Shown in pieces: positions 1 to 7,097 of a stretch of 47,232 nucleotides of DNA. Each line of letters begins with the position of its first letter. The first letter of the stretch is position 1. The stretch is from NCBI GenBank assembly GCA_028708865.1, contig JAQVYA010000006.1, positions 1 to 47,232 on the forward strand, written 5' to 3'. The notes below the pieces were generated by a model. It saw only the letters and a list, made by a program, of their open reading frames with translations. It was not told the DNA's origin and did not search any database. Position numbers and translations under genes: made by a program. Source of the stretch: Desulfovibrio sp. (GTDB lineage Bacteria > Desulfobacterota > Desulfovibrionia > Desulfovibrionales > Desulfovibrionaceae).

Positions 1-122
1 TGCATGCGCGTTTTGAACTCGCTGGAAAAAAGCCAGGCCTTTTCCAGCAGTGTACCAATGGCGCGCCATTTCCGCTTGCGCCGCCGCTCGTGCGATTCGG
101 TTTCCAGATCATGATAGTACAT
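1..122 (-). CDS. Hypothetical protein, N-terminal fragment (runs off the window)
   Basis: An ATG at 122 is preceded by a strong ribosome binding site (GGGGAGGAAC on the minus strand). About 40 residues are visible before the window ends. The fragment is charged and basic at the start, with an ERRRKRKW stretch, followed by a more hydrophobic LLEKAWLF segment. No family is recognisable from this much sequence. The good ribosome binding site and clean start make it likely to be a real gene whose body lies left of the window. Confidence 0.55.
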   Translation of the reverse strand, partial: MYYHDLETESHERRRKRKWRAIGTLLEKAWLFSSEFKTRM

Positions 123-212
123 GTTCCTCCCCGAAGGGGCCGGCACGGGCCGGATCCCGGTCTGGATGTTTGACCTATGATACCTCATGAACCGATTGAG
201 AACAATCGGGAA

Positions 213-542
213 TCAATACCGGGGAAGCGGAAGGGAGGATCCGATCACAAAGGAACTAAAGGAATATCCTGAGATATGCAGCTGTTTCACGTCCCGGGCG
301 AGTTTGGGAAAGAGAAACATGCCGAGCTGCTGGAGTTTTTCGGGCCGGGCCTGGAAAAAATAGTCCGGCATGACGAAGTTGTTGACGTCGTCCACCGAGC
401 AGAGCAAAAAGGCGCTGTAGGAGCCGGTGAAGAGAATGAACCCCGTGCCGATACCGAATTTTCTCCGGCTTTGCAGAAAGGTGAACAGGGCCGAGGTGAT
501 GAGGGTCCCGAAGGTGATGAATTGCAGTTGATCCGCCGCCAT
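213..542 (-). CDS. Small predicted membrane protein, possibly the C-terminal part of a frameshifted gene
   Basis: The 109-residue frame has GC-rich third positions like the neighbouring genes. It contains one or two hydrophobic segments (about residues 8-25 and 32-48), followed by a soluble C-terminal tail. The ATG at 542 has no convincing ribosome binding site, and an in-frame stop lies just upstream. The adjacent frame directly upstream (about 650-580) encodes another hydrophobic stretch, AHLCLVLALTHVLIIFDGI, which would join smoothly to FPNVLGKTSHMAADQ in this frame after a one-base shift near 580. The intact gene may therefore be longer and start upstream, at a TTG or similar codon. No function is recognised. 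Confidence 0.5.
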   Translation of the reverse strand: MAADQLQFITFGTLITSALFTFLQSRRKFGIGTGFILFTGSYSAFLLCSVDDVNNFVMPDYFFQARPEKLQQLGMFLFPKLARDVKQLHISGYSFSSFVIGSSLPLPRY

Positions 543-760
543 GTGGCTGGTCTTGCCAAGGACGTTGGGGAAGAATACCGTCGAAAATGATCAGAACATG
601 CGTGAGGGCCAGGACAAGGCAGAGGTGAGCGGGGCTTTGCTTCAATAGCGGAGCTGGTCGTTTTGCATTCGGGCGGCGGTCCTGGTTGAGGGAGGCCGGA
701 TCGGCCTGACGGAGTTCCTGCCATCTTTCCTGCCGGGCAAGAAGCGGTCCGCTGTTCTCC

Positions 761-780
761 GAGGGCTTCGGGAAGCCCTC
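761..780 (-). terminator. Inverted repeat after the CBS-ACT gene
   Basis: GAGGGCTT pairs with AAGCCCTC around a CGGG loop, an 8-bp perfect stem. It lies 70 bp beyond the stop of the CBS-ACT gene on the same strand. No clear T-run follows, so a rho-independent terminator is only probable. Confidence 0.4.
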
Positions 781-849
781 AGTGCGGCGGGCCGGAAAAG
801 GGAGCCCGGGCAGGGCCCCCAACAGGACGCCGGGTGGCGCGGCCGCGCC

Positions 850-1503
850 TCACCGCCATTCGCTTTCGAAATCCTTGGGCCCTACGATGCGGTACCCCTT
901 GGCTGCGATGGCATCGGCCACGGGCTCGGGGTCGGCGGAGTCCACGCGGAGCACCACCACGCGCTTGTCTCCATGGTGGAAGGTGGCCGTGGAAACAATG
1001 CTCATGCCCAGATCGTTGATCACGCCCGAGACCTCGTGCAGTACGCCGCGGCGGTCCTCTACCTCAAAGGTGATGCGCGAACCGCCCTGCTGCATGCCCA
1101 TTTCCTCCACAAAAACATCCAGCATGATGTTGCGGTTGATGTAGCCGAGCAGGTCCCCGGCTTCGTCCACCACGGCCAGTCCGGCCAGGTCTTCGTCGGA
1201 CATGCGCTTGGCCGCCAGCTCGATCTCCACGTCCGGAGCGATGACTTCGATGTTGGTACGCATGATGTTGTCGATGGTTAGCTTGGAGAGCAGGTAATTC
1301 AGCTCGTGGCGGTCCAGGGACGTCACCAGGCTGGGCAGGGCCCGGGCGATGTCGCTCTTGCGCACGTAACCCACCAGCTTGCCGTCCTCCACCACCAAAA
1401 GCTTCCAGAGGCGGCTTTCCTCCAGGAGTTTTTCCGCGTCCTTGACCAGGGTCTTGGGGGTGACGGTGACGAAGTTCTTGAGCATCTTGAGTCCGACGTA
1501 CAT
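850..1503 (-). CDS. CBS-pair plus ACT domain protein (AcuB-like)
   Basis: The 217-residue cytoplasmic protein has two CBS motifs, about residues 8-60 (TVTPKTLVKDAEKLL ... KLVGYVRKSDIARAL) and 78-130 (IMRTNIEVIAPDVEIELAA ... LLGYINRNIML). An ACT domain follows at about 140-205 (ITFEVEDRRGVLHEVSGVIN). CBS pairs usually bind adenine nucleotides and ACT domains bind amino acids or similar small ligands, so a regulatory or sensor role is likely. The AcuB name is used loosely for this architecture and no acetoin genes are nearby. The start at 1503 (MYVGLKMLKNF) has a good ribosome binding site (AAGGAGAAACGCC). It diverges from hypA. Domain assignment is confident; biological role is not. Confidence 0.85.
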   Translation of the reverse strand: MYVGLKMLKNFVTVTPKTLVKDAEKLLEESRLWKLLVVEDGKLVGYVRKSDIARALPSLVTSLDRHELNYLLSKLTIDNIMRTNIEVIAPDVEIELAAKRMSDEDLAGLAVVDEAGDLLGYINRNIMLDVFVEEMGMQQGGSRITFEVEDRRGVLHEVSGVINDLGMSIVSTATFHHGDKRVVVLRVDSADPEPVADAIAAKGYRIVGPKDFESEWR

Positions 1504-1805
1504 GGCGTTTCTCCTTGCGCTGGCATGTTCTACCTGGATTTGCCGTTGCCCGGCCGGAAAACCGGGGCCACCTCATTTTTAACGCGGCCGGAAAAAGCCT
1601 GTAAACGGCGTTCTCCTTCCCTATGATTAGATATCAACCCGTATTTTCGCCATAAGTCAAGAGCAGGAGCGCGCCCGGCCACGCACAATGCCGGCGTTTG
1701 CCCGCGCTGGGCCGTTTCAGGCGTTTTTTTCATAGGGCCGGGAATACCCCGCCGCCCTGGTATACGTCTTGCCGCACTGTTGTTTTTGCGGTAAGCCCGA
1801 GTGCC
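1504..1805. other. Divergent intergenic region between the CBS-ACT gene and hypA
   Basis: About 300 bp with no credible gene. It must carry the promoters of both flanking genes. A TTGACT hexamer on the minus strand (1655-1660) is a possible -35 for the CBS-ACT gene, but no good -10 follows at 17 bp. No sigma-54 or palindromic operator was recognised. Confidence 0.4.
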
Positions 1806-2183
1806 ATGCATGAAATGTCGCTCATTGAGAGCATAATGAACATTCTGGCCGACGAGCGGTCCAAACAGAATCTGGGACGCATCACCAAAGTGACGTTGCA
1901 GAACGGCAGGCTCGCCGGAGTGGTCACGGATTCGATCTTGTTCGCCTGGGAGGCGTTGACGCCGGGGACCCAGTTCGAGGGCTGCGAGATCGAGGTCCGG
2001 GAAACACCGCTTGTGTTGCGTTGTTTCTCCTGCAAACATGAATTCGAGGCCGACAGCGCCATGTTGGCGGAATGTCCGGAATGCGGACAGGAGATCGGCC
2101 ACGCAGTGGTCTCCGGCCGTGAGTTTTTAATCGAAAACGTGGAAGTGGAGGACGAGTCCCCGGATTCGGACGGGGGATCGTAG
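1806..2183 (+). CDS. hypA: Hydrogenase nickel incorporation protein HypA
   Basis: HypA is a nickel- and zinc-binding chaperone that works with HypB to insert nickel into [NiFe]-hydrogenase. The 125-residue protein begins MHEMSLIESI; the N-terminal Met-His-Glu is the known nickel site. The zinc ribbon is visible as CFSC (about residues 76-79) and CPEC (about 92-95). Length matches the family. The frame is open further upstream, but the conserved MHEMS start fixes the true start at 1806. The C-terminus has a short acidic tail. hypB follows 124 bp downstream on the same strand, so the two are probably co-expressed. Confidence 0.95.
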   Translation: MHEMSLIESIMNILADERSKQNLGRITKVTLQNGRLAGVVTDSILFAWEALTPGTQFEGCEIEVRETPLVLRCFSCKHEFEADSAMLAECPECGQEIGHAVVSGREFLIENVEVEDESPDSDGGS

Positions 2184-2307
2184 CACGCGGCCACGCGTCA
2201 CGGGTTGGCGGACCGGCCTTGCCGGTGCCGGCGTTTTCGGGGGGCCGCGCGGCGGTGCTCAGCGCGGAAAAGGAGTTCAAGCGGGCAAAGGCCCGAGGAG
2301 GATACCT

Positions 2308-2964
2308 ATGGAAATACCTGTTGTACGCAATGTGCTGGAGGCCAACGACCGGGTGGCCGATGAACTGAAAAATCTGTTCGCGGAAAAGAACATTCTCGTG
2401 CTCAATCTGATGAGCTCCCCGGGCGCGGGAAAAACCACCTTGCTGGAGCGCACCCTCACGGACCTGAAAAATGAATTCAAGATGGCGGTCATCGAGGGCG
2501 ACCTGCAAACTGTAAACGATGCCCGCCGCGTTGCCGCTACCGGAGCGCAGGCCGTGCAGATCAATACCGAAGGCGGCTGCCACCTCGATTCCGCCCAGGT
2601 GCGCGAGTCCTTGAAGTCCCTGGACTTGGAGGGGCTGGATATCCTGTTCGTGGAGAACGTGGGCAACCTGGTTTGCCCGGCCGAGTTCGACGTGGGCGAG
2701 GATCACAAGATCACGCTTTTGTCCGTGACCGAGGGGGACGACAAACCGGAAAAGTATCCCCTGATGTTTCATATTTCCAGCGTGATGCTGCTGAACAAGT
2801 CGGACCTGCTGCCCTACGTGGATTTTGACGTGGAAAGCGCCAAACGCCACGCGTCCAAGCTGAACAAGGACCTGCTTATGCTGACGGTGTCCTGCCGGAC
2901 GGGCGAGGGACTTGAGCCGTGGTACGAGTGGTTGCGCAAGGCCCGCGAGGCCAAGAAAAAATAG
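2308..2964 (+). CDS. hypB: Hydrogenase nickel incorporation GTPase HypB
   Basis: HypB is a SIMIBI-class GTPase that drives nickel delivery into [NiFe]-hydrogenase together with HypA. The 218-residue protein shows the P-loop SSPGAGKTTLLERT (about residues 36-49), the IEGDLQT switch segment, the metal-site GGCHLD motif (Cys and His at the dimer interface), FVENVGNLVCPA and the NKSDL guanine-specificity motif. It lacks the N-terminal His-rich nickel storage stretch found in some HypB proteins. A GAGGAG ribosome binding site lies 7 bp before ATG 2308. The gene ends just before a strong terminator. Confidence 0.96.
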   Translation: MEIPVVRNVLEANDRVADELKNLFAEKNILVLNLMSSPGAGKTTLLERTLTDLKNEFKMAVIEGDLQTVNDARRVAATGAQAVQINTEGGCHLDSAQVRESLKSLDLEGLDILFVENVGNLVCPAEFDVGEDHKITLLSVTEGDDKPEKYPLMFHISSVMLLNKSDLLPYVDFDVESAKRHASKLNKDLLMLTVSCRTGEGLEPWYEWLRKAREAKKK

Positions 2965-2992
2965 ATCTACCCGCCCCATAGGGCAGTGGAAG

Positions 2993-3025
2993 GCCGATCC
3001 GGAACGTTCTGGATCGGCTTTTTTT
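2993..3025 (+). terminator. Rho-independent terminator after hypB
   Basis: GCCGATCC (2993-3000) pairs perfectly with GGATCGGC (3011-3018) around a 10-nt loop, followed by a run of seven T. It separates hypAB from the sigma-54 regulator. Confidence 0.9.
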
Positions 3026-3111
3026 GTTGGCCCTTTCTGGCAGATTCGGGACTGTGTTGGCGTATTTTGAGCCTTGACTTGGGCGACGGGACAAGGGAGA
3101 GTGGGCGTGTT

Positions 3112-4494
3112 ATGCGTCCGGACCATCCGGAAATTGATTCTAAGCCTATGGAGTGTGATGTGCCTTTTCCCCAAGACCTGCCCTGTGAAGCCGTGCTCGA
3201 TTCTCTGGCAGACGGCGTGTTTACCGTGGATCGGGACTGGAATGTAACCTACTTCAACAGCGCGGCAGCGCGCATTACCGGCACCAGCCAGGAAGACGCC
3301 CTGGGAGCCAAGTGCTGGGAGGTGCTCCGCAGCGGACTGTGCGACGGAAATTGCGCCCTGGGCGAGTGCATTGAAGGCGGGGGCCAGGTGGTCAACAAGA
3401 CCAAATTCATTCTGCGCTCAGACGGCGAAAAAGTGCCGGTGTCCATTTCTGCCTCAGCCCTGCGCAACGCGGACGGAGAACTTATCGGCGGGGTCGAGAC
3501 CTTTCGCGACCTTACCGAAATCCATCTCATGCGGCAAAAGGTCTCTGAAACCTACACGTTTGAAGACATCGTGGGCAAAAGCCAGGGACTGACAAAAATA
3601 TTCCAGATCATGCCCCAGATCTCCAAAAGCGAGGCCACAGTTTTGCTGTTGGGCGAGTCCGGCACGGGCAAGGAATTATTCGCCCGGGCCATCCACAACC
3701 TCAGCTCCCGGCGAGACGGGCCGTTCGTGGCCGTGAACTGCGGAGCCCTGCCTGACAACCTCTTGGAAAGTGAGCTTTTCGGCTACAAGGCCGGGGCCTT
3801 TACCGATGCGAAAAAGGATAAGCCCGGCCGGTTTGAGCTGGCGGCCGGAGGGACCATTTTCTTGGATGAAATCGGGGACCTGCCCGGCAATCTGCAAGTC
3901 AAGCTGCTGCGCGTGCTCCAGGAAAAAACCTATGAACCCCTGGGCGGGGTCAAGCCCATGCAGACCGATGTACGCATTGTGGCCGCCACCAACCGCAATC
4001 TGGAGCAGCGAGTGGCCACAGGGGAGTTTCGGCAAGACTTGTTCTACCGGCTCAACGTGGTGACGCTGCGCCTGCCGCCCCTGCGCGAGCGGCGCGAGGA
4101 CTTGCCCCTGCTCATCGATCATTTCATCCAGCGACACAACGCCTTGTTGGGCCGTCAGGTGGAGGGCGTCAGTGAGGATGTGCTCTCGATCTTTTTGCGC
4201 CATGACTTCCCGGGCAACGTGCGGGAGCTGGAAAATATTCTGGAATACGCCTTTATCCTTTGTCAGGAAGGGTTCATCCAGGTGGAGCACCTGCCGGAAA
4301 ATCTGCAACCCAATAAGCCGTCCGAGGACGATATCTTTGAACCCGGCGGCACGCTGGAAGAAATCAAGTGCCGGGCCGTGCTGCGAGCGCTCAAGCGCAA
4401 CCAGGGCCGGAAGATGGCCACATGCCGCGAATTGGGCATTTCCAAGGATACGCTGCGGCGCATGTTGGGGCGTTGCCAAAACGTGGGCGTATAA
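3112..4494 (+). CDS. PAS-domain sigma-54-dependent transcriptional activator
   Basis: The 460-residue protein is an enhancer-binding protein. An N-terminal PAS domain spans about residues 25-140 and contains a cysteine-rich loop (C68, C77, C81, C86) that could hold a redox or metal sensor. The AAA+ domain follows, with Walker A GESGTGKE (181-188), the sigma-54 contact loop GAFTDA (228-233) and Walker B GGTIFLDEIGD (246-256). A Fis-type helix-turn-helix closes the protein (TCRELGISKDTLRRML). ATG 3112 has AAGGGAGA upstream; ATG 3148 is an alternative. The gene sits directly before a -24/-12 promoter and ORP-type genes. In Desulfovibrio vulgaris a sigma-54 regulator (DVU2106) controls the orp operons, so this is probably its counterpart. 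Confidence 0.92.
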   Translation: MRPDHPEIDSKPMECDVPFPQDLPCEAVLDSLADGVFTVDRDWNVTYFNSAAARITGTSQEDALGAKCWEVLRSGLCDGNCALGECIEGGGQVVNKTKFILRSDGEKVPVSISASALRNADGELIGGVETFRDLTEIHLMRQKVSETYTFEDIVGKSQGLTKIFQIMPQISKSEATVLLLGESGTGKELFARAIHNLSSRRDGPFVAVNCGALPDNLLESELFGYKAGAFTDAKKDKPGRFELAAGGTIFLDEIGDLPGNLQVKLLRVLQEKTYEPLGGVKPMQTDVRIVAATNRNLEQRVATGEFRQDLFYRLNVVTLRLPPLRERREDLPLLIDHFIQRHNALLGRQVEGVSEDVLSIFLRHDFPGNVRELENILEYAFILCQEGFIQVEHLPENLQPNKPSEDDIFEPGGTLEEIKCRAVLRALKRNQGRKMATCRELGISKDTLRRMLGRCQNVGV

Positions 4495-4574
4495 TTCGCC
4501 ATGGCGCGTTTTGAGCGGGCGCAATATCTTTCTTTTTTGCTGCCTGGCCAGAGCCGAGTTTTTATTATCTACCT

Positions 4575-4596
4575 ACAATGACAGGGTTCTCATTGT
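4575..4596. repeat. Inverted repeat just upstream of the sigma-54 promoter
   Basis: ACAATGA (4575-4581) and TCATTGT (4590-4596) are perfect inverted copies separated by 8 bp. They end 3 bp before the -24 element, closer than typical activator sites. This could be an operator for the sigma-54 regulator or another factor, or an RNA hairpin at the end of the upstream transcript. Confidence 0.45.
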
Positions 4597-4598
4597 TT

Positions 4599-4614
4599 CG
4601 GCACGGCCGATGCT
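4599..4614 (+). promoter_or_regulatory. Sigma-54 (-24/-12) promoter for the ORP-type genes
   Basis: CGGCACG-gccg-ATGCT matches the sigma-54 consensus TGGCACG-N4-TTGC. The GG (4600-4601) and GC (4612-4613) are separated by the required 10 bp. Transcription would begin near 4624, about 40 bp before ATG 4666. It lies immediately after a gene for a sigma-54 activator. Confidence 0.75.
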
Positions 4615-4665
4615 CAAGGGAAAACAAACAGTGGGCCCAAGCGCCCGGTGAGATGAGTCGGAAGT

Positions 4666-5598
4666 ATGATTGTATGTTTAGCATGTTACCAGGACCGATT
4701 GGCATCGGTTTTTGAGAACGCCAGCGAATTCCGGCTGTATCAGCTGGATGACGCTCATAATATTTACCCCGCGGGTCACGTATCCCTTCCCTCAAAGGAC
4801 CCAACGGACAGGACATCCGCCATATTGGCCTGCGGGGTAAACCTTCTCATCTGCGGCGGCCTGTGTGGCGGTGTACGCCACTCCCTTGAATCCGCAGGCT
4901 TGGAACTGCGTCCCTGGCTGCGGGGAAGAGTGGAAGAAGTGCTGACCGCCCTGCGCAATGATGAACTGGAAACACTGGCCATGCCCGGCTGTCGTCGCCG
5001 CCGCAATGGACCGGGGCAGGAATGCGGCCCGGGACGCGGCCCGGCAATGGGGCCCGGACGTGGCCCTGGGTGTGGCCAGGGGCATGGCCGAAGGTTTTCG
5101 CCGGGTCCGGATTCCCCCTGGGGTCCGGAACGAAGCGGACCAGCCGGCCGGACTCCTGCTTCGGCAGCCGGACCCTGCTGCGGTGGGATGTCCGCCCCCA
5201 TGCCGCGCCAAGATATCGTCAACCAAGGAGTAGTCGTGAAAAAAATAGCCATCAGCAGCGAAGGCCCGAGCCTGGAAAGCAAGCTGGACCCCCGTTTTGG
5301 CCGTGCCGCCGGGTTTCTGATCTGCGATCTGGAAACGGGTCGGACCGAATATGTGGACAACAAGCAGAACCTGAGCCTGCCCCAGGGCGCGGGCATTCAG
5401 TCCGCCCAGACCGTGGGAGCCACCGGTGCCCAGGCCGTGATCACCGGCCACATGGGCCCCAAGGCCTTCATGGCGCTGGAAAAGGGCAATATCAAGGTCT
5501 TCCTCGGCCAGGAAGGCACTGCGGGCGAGAACCTGGAGGCCTATAAGGCCGGAAAGCTCAGCCCAGCGGACGGCCCGGATAAGGAAGGCCACTGGTAG
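4666..5598 (+). CDS. Fused NifX/DIMPV-like protein and orange-protein (ORP) domain
   Basis: One open frame of 310 residues. Residues 1-110 look like a dinitrogenase iron-molybdenum cofactor (NifX/NifB-like) domain, with RTSAILACGVNLLICGG and a CLAC start. Residues about 112-180 are a Gly/Pro/Arg-rich linker containing several cysteines. Residues 191-310 form a complete second domain of the MTH1175/ORP type (DPRFGRAAGF, VGATGAQAVITGHMGPKA). In D. vulgaris, ORP proteins form a Mo-Cu cluster complex with Mrp/MinD ATPases and affect cell division. The second domain has its own ribosome binding site and GTG start (see the next entry), so the frame looks like two adjacent genes joined by loss of a stop. 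It is probably transcribed from the sigma-54 promoter at 4599. Confidence 0.8.
   Translation: MIVCLACYQDRLASVFENASEFRLYQLDDAHNIYPAGHVSLPSKDPTDRTSAILACGVNLLICGGLCGGVRHSLESAGLELRPWLRGRVEEVLTALRNDELETLAMPGCRRRRNGPGQECGPGRGPAMGPGRGPGCGQGHGRRFSPGPDSPWGPERSGPAGRTPASAAGPCCGGMSAPMPRQDIVNQGVVVKKIAISSEGPSLESKLDPRFGRAAGFLICDLETGRTEYVDNKQNLSLPQGAGIQSAQTVGATGAQAVITGHMGPKAFMALEKGNIKVFLGQEGTAGENLEAYKAGKLSPADGPDKEGHW
5236..5598 (+). CDS. Internal start: stand-alone ORP (MTH1175-like) protein of 120 residues
   Basis: Within the longer frame, AAGGAG (5225-5230) sits 5 bp before GTG 5236, the start of MKKIAISSEGPSLESKL. This is a textbook initiation site, and the resulting 120-residue product has the usual length of a free orange protein. 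Its core motifs are DPRFGRAAGFLICD, GAGIQSAQTVG and ITGHMGPKAFMAL. The cell may make both the fused and the free form. It is listed separately so that the alternative product is not lost; it shares frame and stop with the 4666 gene. Confidence 0.6.
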   Translation: MKKIAISSEGPSLESKLDPRFGRAAGFLICDLETGRTEYVDNKQNLSLPQGAGIQSAQTVGATGAQAVITGHMGPKAFMALEKGNIKVFLGQEGTAGENLEAYKAGKLSPADGPDKEGHW

Positions 5599-5646
5599 GC
5601 CGCGGCCAGGACCTGTTCCAGATGCCGCTCCCGCGGTTCCGGAATG

Positions 5647-5707
5647 TTGACATCGATTTTCAAATGATTACATCTGGCGGACCGCCTCCGCTACAGCGTG
5701 CGGACCG
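5647..5707 (+). promoter_or_regulatory. Possible promoter and repeats before the Mrp-type gene
   Basis: The 140-bp gap before the Mrp-type gene holds a perfect TTGACA (5647-5652), with ACATCT 17 bp later as a poor -10. A perfect 11-bp palindrome GGCGG-A-CCGCC follows (5676-5686). The 8-mer GCGGACCG occurs twice (5677-5684 and 5700-5707), 23 bp apart. Together these hint at separate control of the ATPase gene. Confidence 0.3.
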
Positions 5708-5738
5708 TCAAGGACATACATTTTGAAGGAGTGAAGAC

Positions 5739-6995
5739 ATGAGCGACGCCTGCGGCAGCTGCTCCTCTCAGGGAGCGGAAGGGTGTTCCGGTTGTGAATC
5801 GGAAGACCTCAAGCTGAAAAAAAATCTTTCGCGTATCAAACACAAGATCGTGGTGCTCTCCGGCAAGGGCGGCGTGGGCAAATCCACCGTGGCCACCAAC
5901 ATTGCTGTGGCCCTTTCCCTGGCCGGAAAGCAGGTGGGCCTGCTGGACGTGGACGTGCACGGCCCCAGCGTTCCCCGGCTCCTGAGTCTGCAAGACCAGC
6001 AGCCGCACATCGGGAAAGACGTCATCGAACCGGTGTCCTGGAGCAAGAACCTGTGGGTCATGTCCCTGGGATTCATGCTACCCAACAAGGACGACGCCGT
6101 GATCTGGCGTGGCCCGGTCAAGATGGGCCTGATCACCCAGTTCCTGCGAGACGTAGCCTGGGGCGATCTGGATTTCCTGGTGGTGGACTGCCCCCCGGGC
6201 ACGGGCGACGAGCCCCTTTCCGCCTTGCAGACTATCGGCCCGGAAGCCTACGCCGTGATCGTGACCACCCCGCAGGGCGTGGCCATTGACGACGTGCGCC
6301 GCTCCGTGACCTTCTGCAAGCAGGTGGGCAACCCCGTGCTGGGCATTGTGGAAAACATGTCCGGCTTTGCCTGCCCCGATTGCGGTAAGGTGTACGACAT
6401 TTTCAATTCCGGCGGCGGCGAAAAACTGGCTCAGGAAATGAATGTGCCGTTCCTTGGCCGCATTCCCATTGAGCCGGAAGTGGCCCGCTCCGGGGACGAA
6501 GGCTTCCCCTATATCAAGGTGGAGCATGAAAGCCCGGCCTCCCAGGCCCTGGGCCGGGTCATCAAGCCCATGCTCAAGCTGGCGGACAGCCTCCAGGAAG
6601 AGCCTGCCGGAGCCGAACTGCCCACGCCCAAGAGCTTGGCCAAACAAAACGGTTCCCTGCGCGTGGCCCTGCCCATTGCCGAAGGCCGTTTGTGCCAGCA
6701 TTTCGGACATTGCCAGCAGTTCGCGGTCTACGACGTGGACACCGAACTGGGCAGCGTCATCTCCCAGACCAGCGAGACCCCGCCGCCCCACGAGCCGGGC
6801 GTACTGCCCAAGTGGATCGCCGGATTGAAGGTGGACCTGGTGCTGGCGGGCGGCATGGGTGCGCGGGCCCAGTCGTTGCTTAAGGACGAGGGCGTCCAGG
6901 TCATTGTGGGAGCTCCTTCCGAGGACCCGCAGACCGTGCTGGACAGCTGGCTCAAAGGCGCGCTCCAGACCGGCGCCAACACGTGCGATCACTAA
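5739..6995 (+). CDS. Mrp/NBP35-type P-loop ATPase with C-terminal NifX/ORP-like domain
   Basis: The 418-residue protein has N-terminal cysteines C5, C8, C16 and C19, a deviant Walker A GKGGVGKST (43-51), LLDVDVHGPSVPRLL and VVDCPPGTGDEPLS. A CPDC pair near residue 215 is the iron-sulfur site of Mrp proteins. A second domain from about residue 305 (LRVALPIAEGRLCQHFGHCQQFAVYDV) belongs to the NifX/MTH1175 class, so ATPase and cofactor-binding domains are fused. Mrp ATPases carry Fe-S clusters; in D. vulgaris related ATPases join the ORP complex. The ribosome binding site GAAGGAG precedes ATG 5739. It lies downstream of the ORP gene and ends at a strong terminator. Confidence 0.88.
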   Translation: MSDACGSCSSQGAEGCSGCESEDLKLKKNLSRIKHKIVVLSGKGGVGKSTVATNIAVALSLAGKQVGLLDVDVHGPSVPRLLSLQDQQPHIGKDVIEPVSWSKNLWVMSLGFMLPNKDDAVIWRGPVKMGLITQFLRDVAWGDLDFLVVDCPPGTGDEPLSALQTIGPEAYAVIVTTPQGVAIDDVRRSVTFCKQVGNPVLGIVENMSGFACPDCGKVYDIFNSGGGEKLAQEMNVPFLGRIPIEPEVARSGDEGFPYIKVEHESPASQALGRVIKPMLKLADSLQEEPAGAELPTPKSLAKQNGSLRVALPIAEGRLCQHFGHCQQFAVYDVDTELGSVISQTSETPPPHEPGVLPKWIAGLKVDLVLAGGMGARAQSLLKDEGVQVIVGAPSEDPQTVLDSWLKGALQTGANTCDH

Positions 6996-7030
6996 AGAGT
7001 CAATAGATACTACCCCACCTCCTGAGGCTG

Positions 7031-7072
7031 GCGGCCCGATCCCATGTCCAGGGATCGGGCCGCTCCTGTTTT
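7031..7072 (+). terminator. Rho-independent terminator after the Mrp-type gene
   Basis: A 13-bp perfect stem, GCGGCCCGATCCC (7031-7043) with GGGATCGGGCCGC (7051-7063), is followed by TCCTGTTTT. It lies between convergent genes and may also stop transcription coming from the HD-GYP gene. Confidence 0.85.
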
Positions 7073-7097
7073 GGGGTAAGGGCGAGGTCTGCAAAAA

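Noticed and set aside
2212-2226. ACCGGC-CTT-GCCGGT hairpin between hypA and hypB
   Set aside because: The stem is short and no T-run follows directly; the genes are probably co-transcribed, so it was not called a terminator.
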